DNA of 64,000 nt from Caballeronia terrestris (GTDB taxonomy: Bacteria > Pseudomonadota > Gammaproteobacteria > Burkholderiales > Burkholderiaceae), in the NCBI RefSeq assembly GCF_001544515.1, contig NZ_FCOL02000013.1, positions 94,635 to 158,634 of the forward strand, written 5' to 3'. Shown one piece after another: positions 16,527 through 26,580 of this stretch. How positions within the stretch are numbered: the stretch's first letter is position 1; each line of letters starts with the position of its first letter. The notes beneath the pieces were generated by a model, which ran no database searches, was not told where the DNA came from, and worked only from the letters and a program-made list of their open reading frames with translations. The position numbers were made by a program, and so were the translations under genes.

Positions 16527-17312
16527 ATGAAAATCAGCACAAGGCTGGCGGCATTGCCGCTCACAGCCCTGGTATCGCTTGCTTTCGCACAGCGCGCACC
16601 GACGCCGGCCGATACCGCCGCAGCCGCACGAGCCAACGCCGAGCAAAACCAGCAAATTCAGCAGCAGCGCTACGCACAGCAGCGCGACGCCGCCGTGCAG
16701 ACCCCAGTGGTGCGTTCGACCCTGCCAACGGTCGAAGGCTTCCCGGTGCTGCCAGTCGAGACGCCATGCTTTCGCATCGACAGATTCACGCTCGATGTGC
16801 CCGAGACACTCCCCGATGCCGTTCGCCGCAAGGGCGCTTCGGCGCTATCGCTTGACCCGTTTGCCTTCGCCCGCGAATGGCTTGGCCACTACAGCGGCCA
16901 GTGCATCGGCAAGACGGGTATCGATGCGTTGATGAAAGAACTGCAACAGGCGATCCTGAGCCGTGGTTACGTGACGACCCGCGTCCTGCTGCCCGAGCAG
17001 GACCTGTCGAGCGGCACGCTCGCGTTCGCCCTTGTGCCCGGCGTCGTGCATCAACTCAGCTTGGCTGATCCGACCACACGCGGCACATTGAAATCCGCCT
17101 TCCCGATCCGCGACGGCGACCTGCTGGACCTGCGCGAACTCGAACAGGGGCTGGAGCAGATGAAGCGCGTGGCGTCGCAGGACGTGGACATGAAGATCGA
17201 GCCGACCGACACACCAGGCGAAAGCGATATCGTCGTCACCTTGAAGCGCTCGAAGCCGTGGAGCCTGGTCGCCTCCGTCGATAACTCGGGCACCGAGGCG
17301 ACCGGCAAGTAG
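16527..17312 (+). CDS. cdiB: Two-partner secretion outer-membrane transporter (CdiB/ShlB family), 5' part ended by TAG
   Basis: This encodes the N-terminal 261 residues of the Omp85/TpsB transporter that exports the exoprotein. It has a signal peptide (MKISTRLAALPLTALVSLAFA), a Gln/Ala-rich linker typical of the plug helix region, and POTRA domains from about residue 75 (CFRIDRFTLDVPETL, then GYVTTRVLLPEQDLSSGTLAFALVPG). The frame is cut by TAG at 17310-17312 in the sequence context GK*QG, where the family usually has an aromatic residue (KYQG). The same frame then continues uninterrupted to 18278, so one base change from TAC/TAT explains the stop. Confidence 0.85.
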   Translation: MKISTRLAALPLTALVSLAFAQRAPTPADTAAAARANAEQNQQIQQQRYAQQRDAAVQTPVVRSTLPTVEGFPVLPVETPCFRIDRFTLDVPETLPDAVRRKGASALSLDPFAFAREWLGHYSGQCIGKTGIDALMKELQQAILSRGYVTTRVLLPEQDLSSGTLAFALVPGVVHQLSLADPTTRGTLKSAFPIRDGDLLDLRELEQGLEQMKRVASQDVDMKIEPTDTPGESDIVVTLKRSKPWSLVASVDNSGTEATGK

Positions 17313-17321
17313 CAGGGCAAC

Positions 17322-18278
17322 GTGAACCTCGGCCTCGACAACCCGCTGGGACTCAACGACGTACTCGCGCTCGGCGCGAACCAGGACCTGGCATTCGGCA
17401 ACAAGTCGCTCGGCTCGCGCGGGTTCAACGGTTCGTACTCGGTGCCGTGGGGGTATTGGACAGCGACGTTGTCCGGCTACACCAGCAGCTATTACCAGCA
17501 GATTGCAGGCTCGAACCAGACGTTCGTATCGGCCGGCAACTCGCAGACGGCTGCACTGAAACTCGCACGCGTCCTGAGCCGCAGCCAGAACGACGTGTTC
17601 GGCGTCGAGTTTCAGCTATCGAAGCGCTGTGGCAAAAGTTTCATCGATGACACCGACATCCCGCAGCAGCGGCGCAACAACACGTTTATCGAAGCAGGTC
17701 TGACCGACCGTCATTACTTCGGTGCGGCGCAGTTCGATGGCACGCTCGCGTATCGTCAGGGCATCGGCGGACTCGGCGCGACGCCCGATCCGTACCCGGA
17801 CGGCCCGACGTACCGCTACCGCATGGCCGTGCTGGACGCCAACCTGTCGGTGCCGTTCGCCGTCGCGCAACAGCGCTTCCGCTACGTGACGACGTTTCAC
17901 GGCCAGTTCACCAACGACACGCTGTTCTATCTGGACGACCTGGCGATCGGCAGCCGTTACACGGTCCGCGGCTTCGACGGCGAGACGATGCTGGCGGCGG
18001 AGAAGGGTTTCTACTGGCGCAACGAGCTGCAAATGCCGATTGGCCAGAAGGGACAGTCGCTCTATGCCGGGATCGACTGCGGGCGTGTGTTTGGCCCGAA
18101 CACAACGTTTCTGGCCGGAACGCAACTCGCGGGTGCGGTGATCGGCATCCGCGGCGTGTTGCCTGTACGCCTTGCTGCTTTCTCGTATGACCTGTTCGTC
18201 GGGATGCCGATCTACAAACCGGACGGTTTCCCGAGCGCGCGCGCGACAGTCGGGGTGCAGGCTACCGCGCAGTTCTAA
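17322..18278 (+). pseudogene. cdiB: Two-partner secretion outer-membrane transporter, 3' part (beta-barrel) after the in-frame stop
   Basis: This is the same frame as the preceding gene, 318 residues from the first Met after the TAG, encoding the ShlB/FhaC beta-barrel. Typical features are LGLDNPLGLNDVLALG at the barrel start, alternating amphipathic strands, YTVRGFDGE (the conserved VRGF/Y loop-6 motif near residue 210) and a C-terminal aromatic residue (ATAQF). With the upstream part it makes a normal 583-residue transporter. It is unlikely to be made as a separate protein because it lacks a signal peptide. Confidence 0.85.
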
Positions 18279-18291
18279 CGTCTTTAAACGC

Positions 18292-19524
18292 TCACCCGCC
18301 CCCAATATAATCAAACAACGACATCTTCTGAATCTGCGAAAACGCCATCTGCGCGCCTTGGAGCGCATTCTGCGTCAACTCATACTGACTGATGGCGCTA
18401 ACCAGATCGATGCTGGTCAGGTTCTCGAGATCGCTTGAAGCCTGCGTAGAAGCATTGGCCATCGAGCTTTGCGTAGCCGCGACTTCCTGCTCGCGTCCAC
18501 CGACCGTAGCCTGCGTCGAAAGCACATTCGTGAACGTGTTATTGATCTTGGTCGTCGCCGTAGTCATGGCGTTGACAAGCGCGGCTTTTTGCTCAGCCGT
18601 GTCAGTAGGCTGCTTGAGCGCATTCACGAGATTATCGAGCGTCGCGAAGATATCCGTCCCGGAAGAAGCCGCCGGCCCTGCCGTGAACGTATCGCCATCG
18701 GCGGGAGAGCCGTCGATGGTCACCTTCTGCCCGCCGAGCGTGATATCCGTCTTCCCCGTGTACGCAACTGGCGTCGGCGGCGAACCATCGGCCGTCGGCG
18801 TGACCGTATAGCTCTTCGACCCATCCGACGCCACCGCGAACTTGATCGTGTAATTGCTCGAATTACCCGCGTTGGTCGGATCGGAAACACTCACGGGGCT
18901 GATCGTGCCCGAACCCGTGTTCGATAAACTCGCCGCCGATACCGCATCCGCCTGCGCCGCCGACACGCTCTGGAAAATCGACGACCCCGCGTCGTTGACG
19001 CTGACCGTGCGGTTCTCGCTCAGCTGCACCTGACGCTGCCCAAGATCGCCGCCATAAGTCGCCCCGACGCCCGACGCGTTGTTGCTGAACGGCACCACGC
19101 TGCTCTTGTAGCCGGCGAAAATGTAGTTGCCATCGGCATCGGTGGTATTCGCGAGGCCCATCAGCTGATCGCGATAACCCTGCAACTGATTCGCGAGCGA
19201 CGTGCGGTCGGAGTCGTTGAGCGATCCGTCGCCGATCCGCACCGCCTGCGTCTTGATGCTCTGCAGGACACTGCTCACGCTGGTGAGCGTCGAGTCCTCG
19301 AGCTGCAGCGACGACTGCGCCGACGTCTGGTTCGTCGCGTACTGCGTGAACGCAGAGCTCTTCATGCTGAGCTGCACCGCCTGCGAAGCGCCGAGCGGAT
19401 CGTCGGATGCGGTGAGAATCCGCTTGCCGGATGAAATCTGCTGATACATCGACGCGAGCGAGCTTTGCTGATCGCTCATCGTCTGGACGTTCATGTTGAA
19501 ATACTGGGAGCTGGAAATGCGCAT
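18292..19524 (-). CDS. flgL: Flagellar hook-filament junction protein FlgL (HAP3)
   Basis: FlgL is the second junction protein between hook and filament and resembles flagellin. The 410-residue product begins MRISSSQYFNMNVQTM and carries the flagellin N-terminal coiled-coil pattern (SGKRILTASDDPLGASQA) and a matching C-terminal helix (SIDLVSAISQYELTQNALQGAQ). It is transcribed with flgK, whose stop is 11 bases before its start, and is convergent with the CDI transporter, whose stop lies 13 bases away. Confidence 0.96.
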   Translation of the reverse strand: MRISSSQYFNMNVQTMSDQQSSLASMYQQISSGKRILTASDDPLGASQAVQLSMKSSAFTQYATNQTSAQSSLQLEDSTLTSVSSVLQSIKTQAVRIGDGSLNDSDRTSLANQLQGYRDQLMGLANTTDADGNYIFAGYKSSVVPFSNNASGVGATYGGDLGQRQVQLSENRTVSVNDAGSSIFQSVSAAQADAVSAASLSNTGSGTISPVSVSDPTNAGNSSNYTIKFAVASDGSKSYTVTPTADGSPPTPVAYTGKTDITLGGQKVTIDGSPADGDTFTAGPAASSGTDIFATLDNLVNALKQPTDTAEQKAALVNAMTTATTKINNTFTNVLSTQATVGGREQEVAATQSSMANASTQASSDLENLTSIDLVSAISQYELTQNALQGAQMAFSQIQKMSLFDYIGGG

Positions 19525-19535
19525 CGCCGTATGCC

Positions 19536-21473
19536 TCAGTTGAAGATGCCAAGCAGCGTCTGGAACAACGACGACGCCGTCTGGATCACCTTGCTGTTCG
19601 CCTGATAAAGCTGCTGGTACTGCATCAGGTTCGCCGCTTCTTCGTTCAGGTTGACGCCCGACACCGACTGCTGCGCCGCCGTCACCTGGTTGAGCAGCGC
19701 CGTCTGCGACGTGCTCGAGCTCTTCATCTGGTTCGTATCGTTGCCGATCTGGTTCACGTAGGTCGCGTAAGCGCCCGTGAGCGTATCGGTGCCGCCGTTC
19801 ATGCTCTTGGTCGTGACGAGGTTCGACATCGCGAGCGCGTTGCTGCCGTCGCTCGTGCCGCCCTTGTTCGGTGCCAGGTTGAACGCGTCCTTGTCCGACG
19901 GCGCGCCGGTGATAGTCGCCGTGACGCCGTTCGACGTGACCGTGAGGCCCTTCGACGAATCGTAGGGAATCATCTGTCCGGCCGTGATGACGGACGAATC
20001 GGCGAGCGTCACATCGACGTTCGACGTGAAGCCGCCTTTGGTCGAGTCATAGCTGAGGCTGATGGCGCTCGCGGTGTAGCCCGCAACGACCGTCGCCGAC
20101 GAAATCGATGCCGTGCCGCCGTTGCTCGTCGCCGCCGACGTCACGACAGGCGATGCCGCCGCGATCGCCGCGGGGCTGGAGTTCGAGAGCCTGAAGCCGT
20201 CGAGCGAGGAGCGGGTCGGCTGGATCGTGAACGAATCGCCGGCCTTCATCGTGCCCGACACGCTGATGTCGAGCCCGTTCAACGTGCCGCTCGTCGCGGG
20301 CGCGCTGAAGCTGTCGAGCGCGGCGCCCGACTTGCGGTCCGACAGCGTGTACTTCGAGCCGTCGAAGGAAAGCGTGTAGTCGCCGGTGGTCGGCTTCGTC
20401 GGATCGGTGAACGAGACGCCGAGCGTCGCGTTGCCCGTGTTGCGCGCGTTCGCGTAGATCGTCGGGCTGCCCGTCGAGAACAGCGCGCCGCCGGCGTTGC
20501 CGTTCAAATCAAGGCCGAGCGCATTCTGCTGGTTCAACTGCGTGGCGAACGTCGTCGCGATCGCGCCGAGTTGCGCCTGCGCCGGGTCGAGCGTCTGGCT
20601 GCGGAAATCCAGCAAACCGCCGACGGTGCCGCCCGACAGCGCCGATTCATTGATATAGCTGATCTGCGAGGGCGTCTGCGTCGAGCCGTCGCTGCTCTTG
20701 AACGCGATCGCGAGTTCGCTCGGATCGGACGCCGACGTCACCGCCTGCAATCCATACTGCTTCGCGCCGACGACGAGCGGCTGCCCGTTGCCGATGAACA
20801 CGTTGTAGTTGCCGTCGGACTGCACGACCTGCACGCCGACCATCGAACTCAGGTTCTGCACCGCGAGGTCACGCTGATCGAGCAGCTGGTTCGGCGGCTG
20901 GCCTTGGGCGCTCGCGGCGTTGATCTGCTTGTTGAGGTCCGCGATCTGCTGCGAGTAGCTGTTGATCTGCGTGACGGCGGCCGTCAGTTGCATGTTGACG
21001 CTCTGGCGTAACTGGTCGTACTGGCTGCCGGCGGCGTTGATCTGGTCGGCGAGCGTTTGCGCGCTGCTCACAAGCGTCTGGCGCGCGGACGTGCTGCTCG
21101 CGGCATTCGCCACCGACTGCATGCCGGTAAAGAATCCGCTGATGCCGGCGGCGATCCCCTTCGTCGGATCACCGACGAGATTGTTCAACTGGGAGATCAG
21201 CGAGTAATACGTATTGGCCGAGCTGCTCGCCGACTGCGTGTTGTTCAGTTGCGTCGAGAGGTACTGGCTGTACGAACGCGTGACGGAGACACTCTGCACG
21301 CCGTTGCCGAGGTAGCCAGAGTTCGTGTACTGGCCGGACGCTTCCTGATACGAGACTTTTTCGAGCGAATAGCCCGGCGTCGCGGCGTTGCTGATGTTCT
21401 GTCCCGTGACCGTCAGTCCCCACTGGGCTGCGTTGAGACCGCTGACGCCGATATTGAATATGTTGTTGGACAT
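19536..21473 (-). CDS. flgK: Flagellar hook-associated protein FlgK (HAP1)
   Basis: FlgK caps the hook and connects it to FlgL and the filament. The 645-residue protein begins MSNNIFNIGVSGLNAAQWGL, with the rod/hook signature NISNAATPGYS and a C-terminal helix ending EEAANLMQYQQLYQANSKVIQTA. An upstream in-frame Met exists at 21623 but lies past the promoter. The start at 21473 has an AGGATT ribosome site and the canonical N-terminus. It is co-transcribed with flgL from the FliA promoter at 21531-21557. Confidence 0.96.
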   Translation of the reverse strand: MSNNIFNIGVSGLNAAQWGLTVTGQNISNAATPGYSLEKVSYQEASGQYTNSGYLGNGVQSVSVTRSYSQYLSTQLNNTQSASSSANTYYSLISQLNNLVGDPTKGIAAGISGFFTGMQSVANAASSTSARQTLVSSAQTLADQINAAGSQYDQLRQSVNMQLTAAVTQINSYSQQIADLNKQINAASAQGQPPNQLLDQRDLAVQNLSSMVGVQVVQSDGNYNVFIGNGQPLVVGAKQYGLQAVTSASDPSELAIAFKSSDGSTQTPSQISYINESALSGGTVGGLLDFRSQTLDPAQAQLGAIATTFATQLNQQNALGLDLNGNAGGALFSTGSPTIYANARNTGNATLGVSFTDPTKPTTGDYTLSFDGSKYTLSDRKSGAALDSFSAPATSGTLNGLDISVSGTMKAGDSFTIQPTRSSLDGFRLSNSSPAAIAAASPVVTSAATSNGGTASISSATVVAGYTASAISLSYDSTKGGFTSNVDVTLADSSVITAGQMIPYDSSKGLTVTSNGVTATITGAPSDKDAFNLAPNKGGTSDGSNALAMSNLVTTKSMNGGTDTLTGAYATYVNQIGNDTNQMKSSSTSQTALLNQVTAAQQSVSGVNLNEEAANLMQYQQLYQANSKVIQTASSLFQTLLGIFN

Positions 21474-21530
21474 GCATGAATCCTGGTGAGACGGCGTCAC
21501 TTGGCCGCCGCTAGACGAGAACTGTTCTTT

Positions 21531-21557
21531 ATAACGGCCGTTTGTGCGCAAAGTTGA
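21531..21557 (-). promoter_or_regulatory. FliA (sigma-28) promoter for flgK-flgL
   Basis: Read on the minus strand, TCAACTTT (21557-21550), an 11-base spacer and GCCGTTAT (21538-21531) match the sigma-28 consensus TAAAGTTT-N11-GCCGATAA at 6 of 8 positions in each box with exact spacing. It lies about 60 bases upstream of the flgK ATG. The rest of the 21474-21790 gap holds no credible gene. Confidence 0.72.
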
Positions 21558-21790
21558 GCGTGCGCGGTGCTGCGGCCGGGTTCGGGCGATCTTGCTTTCG
21601 CGCTGTGTCCTATGCGAACGCAAGACGCGATACAGCCATTATCGGCAGCGCGGCACGTAAGCAATCGGGGGAGAAGCGGGGGGATTGGGGGGTAATTCGA
21701 GGAATGCCGGCGCGTGTGTCGCGCATGGCAAAAACACAAAAGCCGATCGACACGCGCCGATCGGCTCATCAAACTAAAAACGCCGTCACG

Positions 21791-22546
21791 TCACTTCGCG
21801 AGTGATCGCCGTTTCATTTCGAGCTGCGTGATCAGGCGCTGAAGCGTGTTCTCAGCAGACCCCGGCAAGGAAACAAACTTGAAGCCCAGCGTGAAGCGCC
21901 GGTCACCCTTCGCCGTCGTCTGTTCGCGATGCGAGACGAGCCTGAGATCGAGCGTCAGCTTGCCCGGCACGCTGAAATGCAATTCGACGTCGGTCAGCGT
22001 GATGCCCATTTCCAGATCCTCGGCGCGCTCGTCCATCGTGCGCAACGCGACGCCGCCCAGCGACAGGTCATGCACCTCGAAGCGAAAACGATCGCCGCTC
22101 GGCAGCATTCCGCTGCAGATATACGGATCGAGCACGGGCGCCTCGACGCGGAAATACTCGCGCCGCTGCATGTAGTAGAGCACCTTCGGAAAATCGACTT
22201 CGAACGCCGGACGGCCTTCAAAAGTCGTTTCGCGCGGGGTGCCCGTCGTGAACTCCACGCGCACGCCATCGGGTGCCGCGTGAAAGATCAGCGTCGGCGC
22301 GGCGAGCACCACGCGGTTCTGTTCGGCGACGCCGCCCCAATCGAAGATGAAACTGTGCGCCGTTACGTCGACGTCGAGCAGCCGCGTAACGATTTGTCCG
22401 CCGGCATACTCGGCCGTGAGGAAATCCCCACGATTGGCGAGGTTGCGCAGTGATACGCCGACTTCGAGCGGCGTGCGCCGGCCGAAATCGACGGGTTCGG
22501 CGTGTTTTTCGTCAGCGACGTGATCATGCGTCTGGTTGCTATTCAT
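21791..22546 (-). CDS. ycgR: Flagellar brake protein YcgR (PilZ domain)
   Basis: YcgR binds cyclic di-GMP and slows the flagellar motor. The 251-residue protein has an N-terminal YcgR_N beta-barrel domain (about residues 25-120) and a C-terminal PilZ domain (about 125-235). The two c-di-GMP contacts are present: RREYFR, matching RxxxR, and DLSLGG, matching (D/N)xSxxG. Its own near-consensus FliA promoter at 22644-22670 puts it in the late flagellar class. Confidence 0.93.
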   Translation of the reverse strand: MNSNQTHDHVADEKHAEPVDFGRRTPLEVGVSLRNLANRGDFLTAEYAGGQIVTRLLDVDVTAHSFIFDWGGVAEQNRVVLAAPTLIFHAAPDGVRVEFTTGTPRETTFEGRPAFEVDFPKVLYYMQRREYFRVEAPVLDPYICSGMLPSGDRFRFEVHDLSLGGVALRTMDERAEDLEMGITLTDVELHFSVPGKLTLDLRLVSHREQTTAKGDRRFTLGFKFVSLPGSAENTLQRLITQLEMKRRSLAK

Positions 22547-22643
22547 GGTGCTGTGCCGTGTTCATTTTGCTCGCGCGCCGCCACGGTTGCAGGCATCGCG
22601 CGTCGAACCGGATCAGGTCGATCCGGCACTTCGGTGTTCCTGT

Positions 22644-22670
22644 TTAGCGGCAAATCCCAAAAAAAATTTA
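22644..22670 (-). promoter_or_regulatory. FliA (sigma-28) promoter for ycgR
   Basis: On the minus strand TAAATTTT (22670-22663), an 11-base spacer and GCCGCTAA (22651-22644) match TAAAGTTT-N11-GCCGATAA at 7 of 8 bases in both boxes with exact spacing. It is about 100 bases upstream of the ycgR start. No gene is seen in the rest of the 22547-22833 gap. Confidence 0.82.
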
Positions 22671-22833
22671 GGGCTTGCCGTAAAAATTTCCAGCTTTATC
22701 CGCCACGTATTCGTTGCTTCTGACGTAAAACGCTAGCTTTGTCCGACCGCGGCGCGCGAGCATCTCCCGCGCGCTCGGTGCAAGGTTCCATCTTCATGCA
22801 CCAATAAAAGCAATGTGCGCGCCCATCGTTTCA

Positions 22834-23868
22834 TCAAACGATCTGACGCATGATGGAAATCAGCTTCTTCGCGTACTGCGGATCGGTGGCGTAGCCGGCT
22901 TTCTGCATGCCGTGCGCGAAGCCCGCAGCGTCGCGCGAGGCCTCGACGACCGGCGCGTAACGCGGATTGTTCTTCAGCACGCTCGCGTAGTCGGTCAGCG
23001 CATGTTCATACGAATCATAGGCCCTGAAGCGCTCGACGACCTTTTGCGGCTGGCCATTCACGTATTCCGTCGTCACCGCGCTGACCGTCTTGCCGATCCA
23101 GTCCTTCGTCGCCTTGATGCCGAAGATGTTGTGGCTCGTCGAGCCGTCCGCGTTCTTGATCTCGCGCTTGCCCCAGCCCGATTCGAGCGCCGCCTGGCCG
23201 ATGATGAAGCGCGCCGGAATGCCCGTCGCCGCGCTCGCGGCCTGCGCCGGCACGGCGAGGCGATCGACGAATGCGTTCACCTTGTCGGTGCCGTTGCCGC
23301 GTGCGGGCGGTTCGAGCGAGCTGTTCGCAGTGTAGCCCGTGCCCGACTGAAGCGAATTCGCCTTCGAAGCCGCCGCGCTCGCGTAAGCCTTCGCCATCGC
23401 GTTCATCGCGGCCATGTTGCCGGCGTTCGCGGTGCCGTCGTCGCCGCCCGAAGAGGCGGAGAGCGTGCTCAGCGCGTTGGCGCCCGCAGCACCAGAAGCG
23501 CCCGACGCACCTGCATTGCGCATGAGCTGCTTCAGCATCATGTCCGCGACGCCGATCCCCTTCGACGACATCTGCTGCGACATCTGCTGGTCGAGCATCG
23601 ACGTGAAAGACTTGCTTTCGTTCGAATCGAACGGGCTGTCGGACGGCGTGGCGTCGCGCATGCTCTTCAACATCATCTGCGTGAAGACGGCGTCGAACTG
23701 CTTGGCCGCCGCCTTCAGTCCGTCCTGCGGCGATGCGTTCGCCTGGGCGCGCATCGCGTCGAAGCCTTGCACGTCGAGGGCAAAGCGATTCGACAAGTTG
23801 CCGATCCCGCCGTTCGTGTCGGTGGATGCCAGGGCACTGCTGGCGATACCGCTCGCGTTCGAGTTCAT
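22834..23868 (-). CDS. flgJ: Flagellar rod cap and peptidoglycan hydrolase FlgJ
   Basis: FlgJ caps the growing rod and opens the peptidoglycan. The 344-residue protein has an N-terminal rod-binding domain (about residues 35-130: AAKQFDAVFTQMMLKSMRDAT) and a C-terminal glucosaminidase domain (about 185-340: IPARFIIGQAALESGWGKREI, then FRAYDSYEHALTDYASVL). The catalytic Glu is in ALESGWGK. A low-complexity Ala/Ser/Gly linker joins the two. It is last in the flgB-to-J unit, 12 bases after the flgI stop. Confidence 0.96.
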   Translation of the reverse strand: MNSNASGIASSALASTDTNGGIGNLSNRFALDVQGFDAMRAQANASPQDGLKAAAKQFDAVFTQMMLKSMRDATPSDSPFDSNESKSFTSMLDQQMSQQMSSKGIGVADMMLKQLMRNAGASGASGAAGANALSTLSASSGGDDGTANAGNMAAMNAMAKAYASAAASKANSLQSGTGYTANSSLEPPARGNGTDKVNAFVDRLAVPAQAASAATGIPARFIIGQAALESGWGKREIKNADGSTSHNIFGIKATKDWIGKTVSAVTTEYVNGQPQKVVERFRAYDSYEHALTDYASVLKNNPRYAPVVEASRDAAGFAHGMQKAGYATDPQYAKKLISIMRQIV

Positions 23869-23880
23869 GGGCTGTCGTCC

Positions 23881-25008
23881 TTAAATGATTTCGAGGTCGG
23901 CGCGCAGGGCGCCCGCCGCTTTCATCGATTGCAGAATCGAGATCAGGTCGGCCGGGGTCGCGCCGAGCGCGTTGAGCGCCTTCACGACATCCGCGAGATT
24001 CGCGCCCGCCGCGAGCATCTTGAGCGCGCCGCTGTCCTGCTTCAACTGAATCGACGATTCCTTCGCCGCGACCGTCTGCCCGTTCGAGAACGCGCCAGGC
24101 TGGCTGACCGCCGTCTTCGTGTTGATGACGACCGACAAATTGCCGTGCGCGACCGCGCAGTTCTGCAGCGTGACCATCTGGTTCATCACGATCGAACCGG
24201 TGCGCGCGTTGAGGATCACCTTGGCGGCGGCCTGCGACGGACGCACGTCGATGTTCTGCAACTGCGCCATGAACGCGACCTGTTGCGACGGATCGGCGGG
24301 CGCGCGCAACTGGATCGTGCGGCCGTCGAGCGCGAGCGCCGTGCCCATGCCGAACTGGCTGTTCACCGCTCCGACGATCTTCTGCGCCGTGTCGAAGTCC
24401 ATGTCGCGCAGTTCCATCTGCATCGTGCCGCCCGCTTGCGTGACGGCGTTCGGCAAGGCGCGCTCGACGAGTGCGCCGCCCGAAATGCGTCCGACCGCGA
24501 GCTGATTCACCTGCACCTTGCTGCCGTTCGCGCTCGCGCCCGCACCGCCGACGACGAGGTTGCCCTGCGCCATCGCGTAGACCTGCCCGTCGGCGCCTTT
24601 CAACGGCGCCATCAGGAGCGTGCCGCCGCGCAAGCTCTTCGCGTTGCCGAGCGACGAAACCGTCACGTCGATCGCTTCGCCCGGCCGTGCGAACGGCGGC
24701 AGCGTGGCCGTCACCATCACGGCGGCGACGTTCTTCAACTGCATGTTCTGCGTGCTCGCCGAATTCAGCGTGATGCCGAGGTTGCCGAGCATGTTGGTCA
24801 GGCTCTGCGTCGTGAACGGCGTTTGCATCGTCTGGTCGCCCGTGCCGTCGAGGCCGACGACGAGGCCATAGCCGATCAGCGGGTTGTCGCGCACGCCCTG
24901 GAACACGACGAGGTCCTTCAGGCGCTCGGCGTGGGCCTTTTCGGGCAGCACGGCGGCGGCGGCGAGCGCGGCGAGCGCGACGGCGAGGAGTTTGGTGAGA
25001 ATGTTCAT
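23881..25008 (-). CDS. flgI: Flagellar P-ring protein FlgI
   Basis: FlgI forms the periplasmic P ring around the rod in the peptidoglycan layer. The 375-residue precursor has a Sec signal peptide ([21 protein letters not shown], cleavage near KAHA/ERL) followed by the highly conserved [20 protein letters not shown] and GLDGTGDQ. Family length fits. It is two bases downstream of the flgH stop and 12 bases upstream of flgJ, so it is translationally coupled. Confidence 0.97.
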   Translation of the reverse strand: MNILTKLLAVALAALAAAAVLPEKAHAERLKDLVVFQGVRDNPLIGYGLVVGLDGTGDQTMQTPFTTQSLTNMLGNLGITLNSASTQNMQLKNVAAVMVTATLPPFARPGEAIDVTVSSLGNAKSLRGGTLLMAPLKGADGQVYAMAQGNLVVGGAGASANGSKVQVNQLAVGRISGGALVERALPNAVTQAGGTMQMELRDMDFDTAQKIVGAVNSQFGMGTALALDGRTIQLRAPADPSQQVAFMAQLQNIDVRPSQAAAKVILNARTGSIVMNQMVTLQNCAVAHGNLSVVINTKTAVSQPGAFSNGQTVAAKESSIQLKQDSGALKMLAAGANLADVVKALNALGATPADLISILQSMKAAGALRADLEII

Positions 25009-25010
25009 GG

Positions 25011-25718
25011 TCAGAACGGCGCCAGGTTGAGGAAGAAGCGCTGCAGCCAGCCCATGTTCTGCGCTTCGTCGATATAGCCCTTCGCGGAGTACTCGATCTT
25101 CGCGTCCGCGACTTGCGTCGAAAAGACCGTGTTGCTGCCGGAGATGGTCGTCGGGTTCACGACGCCGGAGAAGCGCACGAATTCGTTGCCTTGGTTGATG
25201 AGCATCTGTTTTTCACCGCTCACCGCCAGGTTGCCGTTCGGCAGCACGCCGATCACGGTGACGGTCAGCGTGCCGCTGAACGTGTTGGCCGCGCTCGCGC
25301 CGCCCGCGGCGGTGAATTTGTTCGCGCCCGTGGCCGACAAAGTCGTGTTGTTGAATAGGCCGCCGAAGATACCCGGCGAGACCGGCACCGCGAACGAGCC
25401 GTTGCCCGCGCGATTCGTATTCGCCGCCGACGATTTCGTCGCGTTCACGTTTTCCGAGATCACGATGGTCAGGATGTCGCCGACATTGCGCGGACGCTGG
25501 TCTTCGAAGAGCGGCCGGCCAGCATAGCCCGCGTTGTAGATCGCGCCCGGCGACTGCGTGTTGAGCGGCGGCGCGGGCGGACGGGCGGTCATCGGCTGCT
25601 GGACGATCGGCTCCTTCGGCACGAGGCCGCACGCGGCGAGCGACGCGGCGAGCGCGAGGGCCGTGGCGAGACGCGAGAGGCGTACAGCTTCGCGGGCAAT
25701 GGTCTTGATTGGCGACAT
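25011..25718 (-). CDS. flgH: Flagellar L-ring lipoprotein FlgH
   Basis: FlgH forms the outer-membrane L ring. The 235-residue precursor has a lipobox LAAC at about residues 27-30, giving a lipidated mature N-terminus. Conserved segments are [35 protein letters not shown] and the C-terminal [20 protein letters not shown]. It lies between flgG and flgI in the standard rod/ring order. Confidence 0.96.
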   Translation of the reverse strand: MSPIKTIAREAVRLSRLATALALAASLAACGLVPKEPIVQQPMTARPPAPPLNTQSPGAIYNAGYAGRPLFEDQRPRNVGDILTIVISENVNATKSSAANTNRAGNGSFAVPVSPGIFGGLFNNTTLSATGANKFTAAGGASAANTFSGTLTVTVIGVLPNGNLAVSGEKQMLINQGNEFVRFSGVVNPTTISGSNTVFSTQVADAKIEYSAKGYIDEAQNMGWLQRFFLNLAPF

Positions 25719-25760
25719 CTTGGTGATCCGTCTGGTCTTGCGAGGCTCGGGTGAGGAGCC

Positions 25761-26549
25761 TTAAACCTGCATGTTCGAAAGCGTCTGCAACATCTGGTCG
25801 GACGTGGTCACGGCCTTGCTGTTGATTTCGTACGCGCGCTGCGTCTGGATCATGTTGACCAGTTCCTGCACGACGTTCACGTTCGACGCTTCCACATAAC
25901 CTTGTTGCAGCGAACCGGCGCCGTTCAGGCCCGGTTGCGTGACGTTCGGCGCGCCCGACGAACCCGTTTCCGAGAACAGGTTTTCGCCGCGTGCCTCGAG
26001 GCCGGCCGGGTTGATGAAGGTCGCGAGCTGCATCGCGCCGACCGTCGTCGCCGCCGTGCTGCCCGGCTGCATGATCGACACCGTGCCGTCCGAGCCGATC
26101 GTGATCGACGTCGCGTTTTGCGGAATCGTGATCGCCGGGTTCACCTGATATCCGCTCGCCGTTACGAGCTGGCCCTGCGCGTTGGTCTGGAACGAGCCGT
26201 CACGCGTGTAAGCCGTCGTGCCGTCGGGCATCGTGACCTGGAAGAAGCCCTGGCCATTGATGGCGACGTCTTTCGAATTGCCGGTCTGCTGCAGGTTGCC
26301 CTGCGTGTAGAGGCGTTCGGTCGCGACTTGCTGCACACCGGTGCCGAGCTGGCTGCCGGAGGCGAGTTCGGTCTGCTGCGTCGAGTTCGCGCCCGGCTGG
26401 CGGACGGTCTGGTACAGCAGGTCCTCGAACACCGCGCGCGAGCCCTTGAAGCCGTTCGTGCTGACGTTGGCGAGGTTGTTCGAGATGGTGTCCATCTGCG
26501 ACTGCTGGGCATTCATGCCGGTCGCGGCGATGTAGAGAGAGCGATTCAT
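25761..26549 (-). CDS. flgG: Flagellar distal rod protein FlgG
   Basis: FlgG builds the distal rod that crosses the periplasm. The 262-residue protein opens with [20 protein letters not shown], the rod motif [14 protein letters not shown] and ends with the paired C-terminal helix [22 protein letters not shown]. Length is exact for the family. It is transcribed between flgF and flgH. Confidence 0.97.
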   Translation of the reverse strand: MNRSLYIAATGMNAQQSQMDTISNNLANVSTNGFKGSRAVFEDLLYQTVRQPGANSTQQTELASGSQLGTGVQQVATERLYTQGNLQQTGNSKDVAINGQGFFQVTMPDGTTAYTRDGSFQTNAQGQLVTASGYQVNPAITIPQNATSITIGSDGTVSIMQPGSTAATTVGAMQLATFINPAGLEARGENLFSETGSSGAPNVTQPGLNGAGSLQQGYVEASNVNVVQELVNMIQTQRAYEINSKAVTTSDQMLQTLSNMQV

Positions 26550-26580
26550 GTTTCGTTTCCTGGTGGGCTAATCAAGCTGC

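Noticed and set aside
22813..25077. 754-residue plus-strand frame opposite flgJ and flgI
   Set aside because: Same antisense effect; Arg/Ala/His-rich, no ribosome site, and opposite to well-recognised genes.
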